From Sinorhizobium fredii USDA 257 (GTDB lineage: Bacteria; Pseudomonadota; Alphaproteobacteria; Rhizobiales; Rhizobiaceae), in the NCBI RefSeq assembly GCF_000265205.3, contig NC_018000.1, forward strand, positions 2,046,001 through 2,110,000: a DNA stretch of 64,000 nucleotides. Reading direction: 5' to 3'. A model generated the notes under the pieces. It was not told the DNA's origin. It made no database searches and saw only the letters and a list, made by a program, of their open reading frames with translations. Below, one piece after another: positions 1 to 8,097 of this stretch. A program made the position numbers and the translations under genes. Each line of letters starts with the position of its first letter. Positions within the stretch are counted from its first letter, which is position 1.

Positions 1-1007
1 ACGGCTTCGACCGCTTCCGCAGCAACGGATTTTAGCTCGTCAATGACCGCCGAATTGGTGAGCACGCTCGCCCCCTCGCCGCCAGTGGAATCGACGTTCA
101 CATGCGCAACGCAGCGCCGCTCGAGCTCGTCCCAGTATTCGTCCGCATACCAGGCCGACCCGGAATAACGGCCATGCGAGTGGCCCGACCAGAAGCAAAG
201 CCTCAAGCCGCGCTTCCACATGCTGCGCCGCTCGGCGAGCAGCCGTGCCGCCTCGAGCATGGTGGCATTGGCGCCGCCATTGTCCATCACACCGTAGTGC
301 CAGGCATCGTGATGACCCGAAAACAACACGAAGGGCGTATCATCCCCTGCTTCTTCTTCCGCTGACAATTCGGCGACGAGGATAGGCGTCTTGCGCCAGC
401 CAGTGTTCACCTCGGCTGAGAGCCAGACCCGCGCATTCTCTCCCGCCAGGCATTGCGCCCGCAGCCTTGCGCCGTCCTCACGCGCGATCGTGCAGACGAC
501 AGTGGTCGGAAGCATCGATCGCGTGTGCTGCGAGGGACTGCCCCACACCGGCGAAATGCACATTTCGTAGAGATGTTCGTTCGGGCTGACATGAAGCTGG
601 CCGGCAGCGCCACGTGCGCTGGCAAGCGCCGCTACTTCCTCCGTGGCGATCCCGTCAACAAGGACGATCCGTCCCCTAACGTCGGCTTTTGCGAACGCCG
701 CCTCGTCACCCAGGCCGACATAGACGAGCGGCGCGCTGACCCCGTCGGCGGACGTCGAAGCCGACATCGAATGCGTGATGCAGCGCAGGTTCTCGCCATT
801 TGCCTCGACGCGCGCACTTCCCGGAAGGCTGATATAGGCGTCGTGCGTGAGAAGCTGCGTGCGATAACCGTAGGACGCCATCTCGCGCTCGAGATAACGG
901 AAGCTCTCCAGTTCCTCCGGTGATCCCGAAAGCTTGATGCGCCGGCCGAACTCCTCGATATGGGCGGCCAAACAATCGGGGTTCGGCTGAAGGGTGAAGC
1001 TATCCAT
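1..1007 (-). CDS. M28 family metallopeptidase, C-terminus outside window
   Basis: Reading leftward from an ATG at 1007, the frame stays open to the window edge (about 335 residues), so the C-terminus is missing. The segment SGHHDAWHYGVMDNGGANAT is the zinc-binding core typical of M28 aminopeptidases and glutamate-carboxypeptidase-like enzymes (His and Asp ligands, then the MDNG stretch). Residues before it (about 100-200) resemble the protease-associated (PA) insert. Its start overlaps the end of the upstream M20 peptidase by 8 bases (ATGGATAG), so the two are translationally coupled and probably act on the same acylated or peptidic substrate. The exact substrate cannot be read from sequence. 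Confidence 0.85.
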   Translation of the reverse strand, partial: MDSFTLQPNPDCLAAHIEEFGRRIKLSGSPEELESFRYLEREMASYGYRTQLLTHDAYISLPGSARVEANGENLRCITHSMSASTSADGVSAPLVYVGLGDEAAFAKADVRGRIVLVDGIATEEVAALASARGAAGQLHVSPNEHLYEMCISPVWGSPSQHTRSMLPTTVVCTIAREDGARLRAQCLAGENARVWLSAEVNTGWRKTPILVAELSAEEEAGDDTPFVLFSGHHDAWHYGVMDNGGANATMLEAARLLAERRSMWKRGLRLCFWSGHSHGRYSGSAWYADEYWDELERRCVAHVNVDSTGGEGASVLTNSAVIDELKSVAAEAVEA

Positions 1008-2424
1008 TGCGCTTCTCCGGCAGCGGCGGATCGACATCGTCCGGGATAGGGTTGATGAAGGGCGTGCCATCGAGCCGAGCGGCGTGGTCGGTCTTCGCGG
1101 CGGCGATGAGCTCCGGTTTGAGAATTAGATCCAGCGCGGTGCTGGCCATCACCTTTGCCGCATGTTCCATGCCCTTGTGGGCGGCCGGCAGCTTGCCCTG
1201 AGCCACCAGCTGCCAGGAGTGCCCTGGGGTTCCGATCGCGTAGGTGGCGCCGCGCATCTGGACGGTGGGCACGACCCAGCTCACCGTGCCGACATCGGTC
1301 GAGCCGACAAGCGTGCCATTGCCGCTCTCGGGCGGGAAGATCGTGTCGCAGAGCGCCACACCCTTGCGCAGCTTGAGTCCGAATCGTTCGAAGGAGGCGG
1401 CGATGTCGTCGGCGCTGAACGTCTCCTGGAATTTCGCCGCGGTTTCCCGATCGGCGTCGTCGAAGACGGGCGGGCCTAGCCGCTCGATCTGCGAGTGCAT
1501 CAGTGCTTCGAGCGGCGCGTTGCCGATGAGATTGGCGTCGCCACTGACGATCTGGCTGCGCACGGTCGTTCCCGTCATCAGCGCCGCACCCTCGGCCACA
1601 TTCTTGACACGCGCCAGGAGGTCCGCCAGTTCCGGCAGGCTGCGCGCCCTGATGAGATAACGCACTGTCGCGCGCGCCTGCACCACGTTCGGCGCATGGC
1701 CGCCCGTGTCAGTGACGGCATAGTGGATCCGCGCCGTCGAAGGAATGTGCTCGCGCAGGTAGTTTATGCCGACACTCATCAGCTCCACCGCATCGAGCGC
1801 GCTGCGGCCGAGATGCGGTGATGCGGAGGCATGCGAAGCCCGGCCGCTGAAGTGGAAGTTGATCTCGTTGCAGGCGAGCGAGATCGGATTGTTGACCCCC
1901 GCAAAGGGAGCCGGATGCCAGGAAATGGCAATATCCACATCGTCAAAGACACCGGCGCGTACCATGAAGCCCTTGGACGAACCGCCCTCTTCCGCCGGAC
2001 AGCCGTAATAGCGTATTCGCCCCCTAATGCCGTTGGCTTCGAGATAATCCTTGACGGCGGTTGCCGCCATCATCGAACCTGCACCGAGCAGATTGTGCCC
2101 GCAGCCATGGCCGTTGCCACCGGCAACCAGCGGTCGCTCTTCGGCCACACCCGCATGCTGGCTGAGGCCGGGCAACGCATCGAACTCGCCGAGGATCGCG
2201 ATCACCGGGCCACCTTCGCCCGCCTCCCCCATCACCGCCGTCGGCATACCGGCGATGCCGCGGGCGACCCGAAAGCCCTCCGCCTCCAGTACCAGCGCGT
2301 GTTCGGCCGAGGAGCGGTACTCCTCATAATTGGTCTCCGGCGTGTCCCACACGCGGTCGCTTAAGGAAAAGAAGGCCTCTCGCTTCCGTTCGACGAGCTC
2401 CCACACGGCATCCGAATTTTTCAT
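1000..2424 (-). CDS. M20 family amidohydrolase (AbgB-like)
   Basis: This 474-residue protein has the M20/AbgB order: GEFDALP near residue 80, the metal motif GHGCGHN near 107, CPAEEGG near 143 (catalytic glutamates) and a WHP motif near 170. A dimerisation lid domain follows (SGRASHASASPHLGRSALD). Family members hydrolyse N-acyl amino acids, p-aminobenzoyl-glutamate or related amides in the cytoplasm. It is the first gene of an operon with the M28 peptidase (8-base overlap) and is divergent from the GntR regulator at 2617, which probably controls it. Length and motifs are normal for the family and nothing looks broken. The precise substrate is an open question. Confidence 0.88.
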   Translation of the reverse strand: MKNSDAVWELVERKREAFFSLSDRVWDTPETNYEEYRSSAEHALVLEAEGFRVARGIAGMPTAVMGEAGEGGPVIAILGEFDALPGLSQHAGVAEERPLVAGGNGHGCGHNLLGAGSMMAATAVKDYLEANGIRGRIRYYGCPAEEGGSSKGFMVRAGVFDDVDIAISWHPAPFAGVNNPISLACNEINFHFSGRASHASASPHLGRSALDAVELMSVGINYLREHIPSTARIHYAVTDTGGHAPNVVQARATVRYLIRARSLPELADLLARVKNVAEGAALMTGTTVRSQIVSGDANLIGNAPLEALMHSQIERLGPPVFDDADRETAAKFQETFSADDIAASFERFGLKLRKGVALCDTIFPPESGNGTLVGSTDVGTVSWVVPTVQMRGATYAIGTPGHSWQLVAQGKLPAAHKGMEHAAKVMASTALDLILKPELIAAAKTDHAARLDGTPFINPIPDDVDPPLPEKRNG

Positions 2425-2455
2425 CGTTTACTGGCTTTCACATCAATGATATCCA

Positions 2456-2471
2456 AAATTGGCGCCAATTT
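2456..2471. promoter_or_regulatory. 16-bp perfect palindrome in the peptidase/GntR divergent promoter
   Basis: AAATTGGCGCCAATTT is a perfect palindrome in the 192-bp space between the M20 gene and the GntR gene. Its place, 32 bp upstream of the M20 start, fits an operator for the FCD-type GntR regulator encoded next door. Binding is inferred only. Confidence 0.4.
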
Positions 2472-2616
2472 ATGTGAATATTTTAGTGCACGCAAGAGCG
2501 CTATAGGTGTAAAATTCGGGTATCCGGACCAGATTTTTACACGGCCTTGCAGTGGCTGCATCTTGGATAGCGGTCAGGCGCAATGGCAGACTAAGGTACT
2601 TCTGAGGGGAGGCTGT

Positions 2617-3249
2617 ATGAACAAAGTGAGACAGCGGGAAGCGAACAATGCGACGCCGGTCGATGTCACGGACCTGATTCTCAACGACATCCAGACCGGT
2701 GTGCTCGCGCCCGGTTCGTGGCTAAAGCAAATCGATCTGGAACAGCGCTACCAGTGCACCCGCCCCGAGGTGCGCCGCGCGCTCGACCGGCTTGCGCAAC
2801 GCCGCCTCGTCGAGCATGTGCCGAACCGGGGCTATCACGTGTTCGAGCCCGATGGCCGGCAGGCGACCGAAGTCAGCGAAATTCGCATCCTGCTCGAAAC
2901 GGGCGTGGCGGACAAAATCGCCGCGAACGCTTCGACGGCGGACGTCGATGCCCTGCGCGAACTAGCGGGTCGCTTCGACAAGCTCATCCTCGAAGGCACG
3001 CCGATCGAGCTCTATGAGGCCAACCTCGCTTTTCACTATCGGCTGCTTTCACTTTGCGGCAATAGCGAGCTTGTGAAGCTCGTGACCGAGATCCGCCAGC
3101 GCACCTCCTCTGCACCGGTGTCGCAATGGAAGACGCGGGCCCGCATCGAGCAGTCCTCCCGCGAGCATCATGAAATGGTCGATGCGATTGCCGCCGGCAA
3201 TACCGCTGCTCTCAAGGACGCGATTTCACGCCATATCCGCCAAGGTTGA
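2617..3249 (+). CDS. GntR family regulator, FCD subfamily
   Basis: This protein has 210 residues. Residues about 15-80 form the GntR winged helix (DLILNDIQTGVLAPGSWL, then RPEVRRALDRLAQRRLV), and about 90-205 form a helical FCD effector domain with the usual metal/ligand histidines (FHYRL, EHHEMV). The ATG at 2617 was chosen because GAGGGGAGG lies just upstream; the longer frame from 2446 lacks such a site. The protein ends about 10 residues earlier than typical FCD proteins (…HIRQG). Divergent placement to the M20-M28 operon suggests it is the local repressor, responding to a small organic acid or amino acid derivative. Confidence 0.88.
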   Translation: MNKVRQREANNATPVDVTDLILNDIQTGVLAPGSWLKQIDLEQRYQCTRPEVRRALDRLAQRRLVEHVPNRGYHVFEPDGRQATEVSEIRILLETGVADKIAANASTADVDALRELAGRFDKLILEGTPIELYEANLAFHYRLLSLCGNSELVKLVTEIRQRTSSAPVSQWKTRARIEQSSREHHEMVDAIAAGNTAALKDAISRHIRQG

Positions 3250-3344
3250 TCGTAAACGATTCACCGCCTCGGCCGCTCACCGAAAGTTCTTCGGATCGTA
3301 ACCGTCGCACGCTCAGAAAAGGCCCGCCGTAACCAAGTTCCAAG

Positions 3345-3394
3345 CGATACATTATGCGATCTTCTTAGCCCAGAACGTGAACATCCTCGCAACA
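3345..3394 (+). repeat. Dispersed repeat, copy A (CGATACATTATGCGAT core)
   Basis: The core at 3345-3360 recurs at 39495-39510 and, as GATACATTATGCGAT, at 50451-50465. Weaker similarity continues for about 35 bases downstream. All three copies lie beside mobile-element debris or broken genes, so this is probably an end or scar of an insertion sequence. I could not assign a family. Confidence 0.55.
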
Positions 3395-3416
3395 AGTGTC
3401 ATTTGCCATTTAATTA

Positions 3417-5150
3417 GGGTCTTCCTCAATTTGTGTGGTTCACTCGCTGTTAGACATGATGCCGCTATGAGCGGGCATGCGAACGAAAACGAAATGGTCG
3501 CCCGGCCCAGGGGTCAAAGTTCTGGGTGTCGCGCTCACTGTTGATGACAGCTGGGTTGTTTCCGCTGCCGGACCAGCGTTCGGCATTTGCCCCGATTGTG
3601 GAGGGCGGACCCAAAATCGGCGCGGCTGGACCAACAGAAGCCTTCAAGATCTGCCGGTCCAGGGCAAGACCGTAAGGGTGAAGCTTCGGTTGAGCCGCTT
3701 GCGGTGCGCGCATCAGAAATGTGAACGACAAACGTTCACCGAGCGACTGCCGATGATTGCTTCCCCTTATGCGCGCCGGACAAGGAGGGTCTCGGAGATT
3801 GTCGGTCTGCTCGGCCATAGCGCAGGCGGCCGTCCCGGCGAGCGCTTGATGCGACGGCTCGGCATGCCGGTCAGCGACGACACGATCCTGCGGCAGCTGA
3901 AGCGGGATGCCGCGCTCGTTTCCTGCGATGCCACGATCCGGGTCGTTGGCATAGATGATTGGAGCTGGCGGCGATCGTGGCGCTACGGCACGATGATCGT
4001 CGACCTGGAGCGCCGAGCGTGGCGAGTGCGGCGCGATGGCTGGAGCGGCACCCTTCTGTCGAGATCGTCAGCCGAGACCGATGCGGGCTGTACGCGCAAG
4101 CTGCTCGCGAGGGTGCGCCGCAAGCGCGTCAAGTCGCTGATCGGTTCCATCTCATGCAGAATCTGCGGGTCGCAATCGAGGAGCAGATGAGCCTTTCCGG
4201 CCGCGCCACGGGACGAGCATTGCTGCCGGATAAAAGTGTCGGAAGCGCGCAAATCGATCCGATTCAGGATGATCCGCACGTTGACGCAACGCACCGCCGC
4301 CGGGTGCGTCAGGCTCATCAACAATCACGGCAGGCGGTGTTCGATACTGTGCACGCTTTGAACAAGGAAGGTCTGTCTTATGCGGAGATCGCACGGCGCA
4401 CCGGCTACGGCCGGCGCAGCATCGCGAAATGGCTGACTTTCGAGACGCCACCCGACCGACAGAAGGCGGCGTTGAAGCCGACATCGCCCCTATACTTCGA
4501 GGCGCATCTCGCCGCGTGCTGGAAAGATGGCAATCGCTGCGGACGGCATCTGCTCCACGATATCACATCGCGGCTACACGGGCAGTTTCTCGAATCTCGA
4601 GCGGCTTCTCGCAAGCTGGCGCCGCCCGGAGAGGTCGGCCAAGGACAGCGCGTCGCCCGCTACGATCAGATCGCATCAACCGGGCCGCGATGCTGTCCCG
4701 ATACGCGATCCCGAGACCGGCCATGTGATCTCGCCGGTGGTCGCGGCTGCCCTTTGCATCAAGCCGCGAAGCATGCTGACGATCAGTCAGGCGAGAAAGG
4801 TCGATGCCTTGAAACAGGGCTCGCCTGAGTTCGCTTTGATGCGCAGCCTTGGCATGCGCTTCCGCGGAATCTTTCGCAGCCGCGATCCGGGCAAGCTCGA
4901 CAGCTGGATTGACGATGCCGTTAACTCGGGTTTGGTCGCAATTGAGCGGTTCGCACGCGTCCTGCACCGCGATCTTGACGCCGTCTACAACGCCATCGAA
5001 CTGCCCTGGGGCAACGGCCAGGCAGAAGGCCAGATCAACCGCCTGAAGACAATCAAACGCGCGATGTACGGCAGAGCTGGCCCGCAGCTCCTCAGAGCAC
5101 GCATACTGCCGCTCAACAACACTCATCACCACACAAAGTGAGGAAGACCC
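3417..5150 (+). mobile_element. ISL3-type insertion sequence, decayed
   Basis: The ends form a 23-bp inverted repeat (3417-3439 and 5128-5150, starting GGGTCTTCCTCA) with a single mismatch. The single transposase between them is of the ISL3 type and is broken by frameshifts. No convincing 8-bp target duplication flanks it (TTTAATTA on the left, CATTTACG on the right), so the flanks were probably rearranged after insertion. The element is 1734 bp. Confidence 0.85.
3477..5141 (+). pseudogene. ISL3 family transposase, two frameshifts
   Basis: Three frames together give one ISL3 transposase. Frame 1 (from 3477) holds the N-terminal zinc-finger-like region (CPDCGGRTQNRRGW, then CAHQKCERQTF) and the start of the DDE domain (VVGIDDWSWRR). 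Frame 2 continues near 4020 with HPSVEIVSRDRCGLYA and VADRFHLMQNL. Frame 3 takes over near 4550 and carries the C-terminal acidic motif in GNGQAEGQINRLKTIKR, ending in NNTHHHTK. Some residues between VDLERR and the second frame also seem lost. Without a full reading frame the element is presumably immobile unless a related IS acts in trans. Confidence 0.85.
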
Positions 5151-5171
5151 CATTTACGTGCCAAGCGACAC
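5151..5171. repeat. 21-bp sequence repeated exactly at 27790
   Basis: CATTTACGTGCCAAGCGACA plus C lies directly outside the right end of the ISL3 element and occurs again, identical, at 27790-27810, just past IS110 remnants. It is probably a shared IS scar or a rearrangement breakpoint. Confidence 0.6.
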
Positions 5172-5319
5172 ACGAGATTGATGGCAAAACGCCGGAAAAT
5201 CTCGGTTTCGCCCTCCAGCGCGGCGCGAGCCGGCGGGAGCGTCGAGGGGTGAACCCCTCGCAGCCGGGCGGCCGGTCGATCCGGCCAGCAGGCTTATGGA
5301 ACGTGGTGACAGGCCTCCG

Positions 5320-5484
5320 TCAGAACGGAGGCTCGGCGCTTACACGGCCGTCTTGCTCGGCCAAGATCACCTCGCGTTCGGCCTGGGCGAGTTCGAGTTC
5401 GGCCTCGATCTGGCGACGCTCGTCAGCGTCGACGGCGTTCCGCAGCTCGGCGCGCAGTTCTTCGATGTGCTGTTCGATGGTCAT
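5320..5484 (-). CDS. Small charged helical protein, 54 aa
   Basis: The ATG at 5484 follows AGGAG with a 9-base spacer and was preferred to the ATG at 5493, which abuts that AGGAG. The product, MTIEQHIEELRAEL…, is nearly all charged heptad-like helix (EELRAELR, ADERRQIEAELELAQAE), so a short coiled coil is expected. It has no membrane segment and no known catalytic motif. Its neighbours (antitoxin, DUF736, ArdC) are typical plasmid genes of rhizobia. A leader-like sequence shared with the DUF736 gene lies about 300 bp upstream. Function unknown. Confidence 0.6.
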   Translation of the reverse strand: MTIEQHIEELRAELRNAVDADERRQIEAELELAQAEREVILAEQDGRVSAEPPF

Positions 5485-5493
5485 CGTCGTCAT

Positions 5494-6308
5494 CTCCTGA
5501 TGTTTGAGAAGGATGACGACCGCGGGAGTGGCGACAGGGCAGGGTCAAGGAGCGCGAAGCGACCGCACCGCGGCGGGTGGGGGAGCCGAAATGCGCCAGC
5601 ATTTTGGGGGAACCGCTCGTCCTTGAGGCTGCCCTTTCACCACGGCAAAATGGCACCGTCTGAGCAGACCCTACCTCTCGTTTGGACCGAAAAGCCGGAA
5701 ACCGGCTCGTTGCCAGTTTCCGGCTTCTGCGATGAGGGTTGGCCCGCTTGGCGAGCGGGGCCGGTAGCTCCTCGGTCCCGGTTCGGGCCGCGCCCTTAGC
5801 GGCCCCAATGGCTGTCGCAAAGACCGGGACAACCGGGCCCCATCTCACAAGGCCGGAACAGCCTTGGGGGCTGGGAGGAACTTTGTTGTTCCGCGAGGAT
5901 GGCGGCCGGGCCGCCAGGGAAGAAAGTTCTGGAGGGCCGTTGCGGGAGGACGATCGAGGCGAAGCCGTTCTCCGATCAGACATGCCTCATGGAGCCCGCG
6001 GAGGGCGCGTCAGTGACAGCGGTGGGTCGCCCCGGCACGGGGGCAACTCGCTATCCTCCGGCCACCGTCATGGCCGTTCCAAGGCGCACCAGGCCGAGCC
6101 GAATAGCACTGGCACATATGCCTCAGCGCCTGCAATCGATGACAGTCGGCCCGACAGAACCGAGCAGCCGGCGATTCAAAACCAACCCGCAACGAACGCC
6201 ACAAGCTCATCGAAGACATCGGAATGGCGCGCCACCACTTCTTATGGGTTCCTCCCGGCCGGAGGGGACGTCCGGCCCCACTCGTCCGGGTACGAATCTC
6301 CGAGTGCG
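5494..6308. other. Gene-free stretch with hairpins and a duplicated leader
   Basis: I see no convincing gene here. An 11-bp-arm hairpin lies at 5692-5702/5716-5726 (AAGCCGGAAAC with its complement), and a GC hairpin near 5743-5759. The right part (5782-6009) is one copy of the repeated leader described separately. Long frames on both strands look like GC-driven shadows. Confidence 0.5.
5782..6009 (-). repeat. Duplicated leader-like sequence, copy 1
   Basis: About 230 bp that recur at 7451-7686 in the same orientation, with several identical blocks (GGCTGTCGCAAAGACCGGG, GAAAGTTCTGGAGGGCCGTT, GACGATCGAGGCGAAGCCGT) separated by variable ones. On the minus strand it lies upstream of the 54-aa gene. 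Block conservation with length changes between blocks suggests a structured leader or transcript rather than coding DNA. Confidence 0.65.
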
Positions 6309-6721
6309 CTATCTGATCCGGCTGATCTCGGTGAGCGATTTGCGGCGCGCGATGAACTCGCGGAGGAGGGGAAGGAAGAACGCTTTGCTGAACCTCCCGA
6401 TCGGAGGCTCGGGCTCGATGTAAAAGGAGCGGCCAACGATGTCGGTGTTGAATGCATCGAGGATGATCCAGAGGCGCAGGTCTGCATCGAGGCCGGCCCG
6501 CCGCTTCTCCATGGCCGGAATTTCAGCCGCGAAGCGAGCCTGCTCGGGCTGCTTGGTGGTGATCGGGAAAAACAGAACCAGGTCGCCGTCAGGTCGGGCA
6601 AGCCTCACGCCGACGGCGACTGGCCGATCCTTCCGCCCCTCTGTCTCCCCTTTTCGGGCTTGCCGCGCAAATAGGGATAACGGATGACCGTCGCGGTCTG
6701 GATGCCATCATAGCTGCTCAT
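6309..6721 (-). pseudogene. Toxin of a type II toxin-antitoxin pair (PemK/MazF-like), frameshifted
   Basis: The ATG at 6719-6721 overlaps the antitoxin stop codon (ATGA), the usual toxin position. Frame 1 gives MSSYDGIQTATVIRYPYL and stops at 6605. A second frame reads on as RQARKGETEGRKDRPVAVGV, RLARPDGDLVLFFPITTKQP… to the stop at 6309. Joining the two needs a 1- or 4-base change near 6665. The joined protein (about 137 aa) resembles rhizobial PemK-like hypothetical toxins; the family call is from memory of similar proteins. As written the toxin is dead, while the antitoxin is intact. Confidence 0.65.
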
Positions 6722-6984
6722 CGGTTGGTCTCGTCGGTTTCCGCATAGGCGTCCACCGCCGCCTCGAATTCGTTGAGCAACTCGCCCGGCATGGTTTCGA
6801 GTGTGCCGACTGAACGGGCATCGGATTGCCGCATCAGCCGTTCGTAGTCATCGATGTTAAGAAGGACGAGGCGCGGCTTGTTGCGTTGGGTGATCGTGAC
6901 CGGATGGCGCAACGCCTCGGCGATGATATCGCCGGACTTCCGGGAAAGATCGCTTGTCGAATAGGAACCACCGGTGCGGTGCAT
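6718..6984 (-). CDS. Phd/YefM-type antitoxin
   Basis: 88 residues from the ATG at 6984, which has GGAG 8 bases upstream; an earlier in-frame start at 7074 lies inside the operator and is unlikely. The N-terminal half has the Phd/YefM pattern (SYSTSDLSRKSGDIIAEALR, then PVTITQRNKPRLVLLNIDDYERL), a DNA-binding dimer fold. The acidic C-terminus (ELLNEFEAAVDAYAETDE) would wrap and block the toxin. It overlaps the toxin frame by four bases. A 10-bp-arm inverted repeat upstream is the likely autoregulatory operator. Confidence 0.82.
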   Translation of the reverse strand: MHRTGGSYSTSDLSRKSGDIIAEALRHPVTITQRNKPRLVLLNIDDYERLMRQSDARSVGTLETMPGELLNEFEAAVDAYAETDETNR

Positions 6985-7040
6985 GTTGATCTCCAGATGT
7001 GTTTGCCGACTGCACCATAACATCGGAACTGGCGCAAATC

Positions 7041-7069
7041 CAGCATTTACAGCATTGTTGTAAATGCTG
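7041..7069. promoter_or_regulatory. Inverted-repeat operator of the antitoxin gene
   Basis: CAGCATTTAC and GTAAATGCTG form perfect 10-bp arms around a 9-bp spacer, 57 bp upstream of the antitoxin start. Phd/YefM proteins typically bind such sites to repress their own operon. Confidence 0.6.
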
Positions 7070-7080
7070 TGCATTTCATC

Positions 7081-7115
7081 GGTTAAAGCCCCGCCTGGGC
7101 GGCGGGGCTTTAACC
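7081..7115. terminator. Perfect 15-bp-arm hairpin, probably a bidirectional terminator
   Basis: GGTTAAAGCCCCGCC pairs with GGCGGGGCTTTAACC around a 5-base loop. It lies between the DUF736 gene and the antitoxin promoter, both read leftward, and the A/T flanks allow termination in either direction. Confidence 0.7.
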
Positions 7116-7430
7116 GAGAATATCAGTCCCGGTTCGGGCGCGACCAGATGAGCTGGAAGCCATCTTCGCCCTCGACTTCGTCAGCGTCGCGTAGATCGGA
7201 GCCGGAAAGCTCGGGTCGTCGAGCTTGACCGAGAGGTAGTCACGGTCCTGCTCGGAGCGCTTCTGCCAGGCGGCGCCCAGTTCGACGGCACCCGCGTAAA
7301 TGCGGAAGTGCGGGCCCTTGTCCGAGGGATTTTCGATGCGGGCGATGCGAGCCTTCACGTTCAGGGCGAGGGTGCGGATCGAGCCGTTGAAGCCGTTTTC
7401 GGTAGAGCTGAAGGTGCCGATGGTAGCCAT
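7110..7430 (-). pseudogene. DUF736 family protein, late frameshift
   Basis: The ATG at 7430 follows AAGGAAC. The protein starts [20 protein letters not shown] and matches the small DUF736 family through [17 protein letters not shown] and [21 protein letters not shown]. After that the frame slips: as written it ends [22 protein letters not shown], whereas the next frame reads [19 protein letters not shown] with a stop at 7123-7125, which is the normal family ending. A single-base deletion near 7185 explains this. DUF736 genes accompany ArdC on rhizobial plasmids; their function is unknown. The short altered tail may still allow folding, so this may be a variant or a sequence error. Confidence 0.8.
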
Positions 7431-7450
7431 TGTCATGTTCCTTTCGTTGT

Positions 7451-7686
7451 TTCGGGCCGCGCCCTTCGCGGCCTCGATGGCTGTCGCAAAGACCGGGGAC
7501 GATCGGTCCGCACCTGAAAGGCCGGAACATTGTGGAGGGCGGGCAGGAAGAACTTTGTTGTTTCGCGAGGAATGACGGCGGAGCCGTCAGGGGAAGAAAG
7601 TTCTGGAGGGCCGTTGCGGGAAGACGATCGAGGCGAAGCCGTTCTCCGGTCAGACATGCCTCATCGAGCCCCCGGAAGGGAGCGCC
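7451..7686 (-). repeat. Duplicated leader-like sequence, copy 2
   Basis: Second copy of the roughly 230-bp sequence at 5782-6009, here ending about 20 bp before the DUF736 start codon on the minus strand. Its position directly before a gene supports a 5' leader or regulatory role. Confidence 0.65.
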
Positions 7687-7868
7687 GGCAACAATGAGGA
7701 GAAGGAGCAAGACACTGGCTGCCCTCGCGCCTTCGATCGAATCTGTCCAAACGGCTCATAGGTGAAACCGCTCCGGATGCCAGGGCGTTTGCCGCGAACA
7801 CCTCCGTATCGAGCTCCGCAAAGGCGCCAGTTGCGTAGATCCATACGCGGGATATCGTTGCAGCACGA

Positions 7869-8066
7869 TTGGGTCGCCCAAGAGGATCCTTGCGCAAGCA
7901 GACAAAACCGTTCACCGCTGAAATCAAGCCGTCGCGCAAGCCGAAATCCGGCACACAGAAGATGTCGATCTGGGGCAAGTTGGACTTGCGAACGCGTGAC
8001 GATCTCCAGGTGACGACCGAGCCGGTGGGAGAGCCGGCCACCGCCGTTGGCGGCGGCCAGTCCTGA
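7869..8066 (+). CDS. Small basic hypothetical protein, TTG start
   Basis: Possible 65-residue protein with an AT-hook-like start (GRPRGSLRKQ), a lysine-rich stretch (KPFTAEIKPSRKPKSGTQK) and the short phrase SIWGKLDLR. The only initiator is TTG at 7869 with no clear ribosome binding site, so the original 5' end may be lost. It sits between DUF736 and ArdC genes, where small basic proteins are common on rhizobial plasmids. I do not recognise a named family. Nucleic acid binding is only suggested by its charge. Confidence 0.4.
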   Translation: MGRPRGSLRKQTKPFTAEIKPSRKPKSGTQKMSIWGKLDLRTRDDLQVTTEPVGEPATAVGGGQS

Positions 8067-8097
8067 TTACGCAGAACCGAGAGCTACTTTGAGCGCC

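Noticed and set aside
102..365. Plus-strand frames over the M28 and M20 genes
   Set aside because: They are antisense shadows of strongly supported peptidase genes and carry no recognisable motif.
5423..5983. Minus-strand frame of 186 codons starting MSDRRTASPRSSSRNG, which shares its start with one at 7433-7657
   Set aside because: The shared start only reflects the duplicated leader. The frames diverge at once, and the bulk is Arg/Ser-rich GC shadow.
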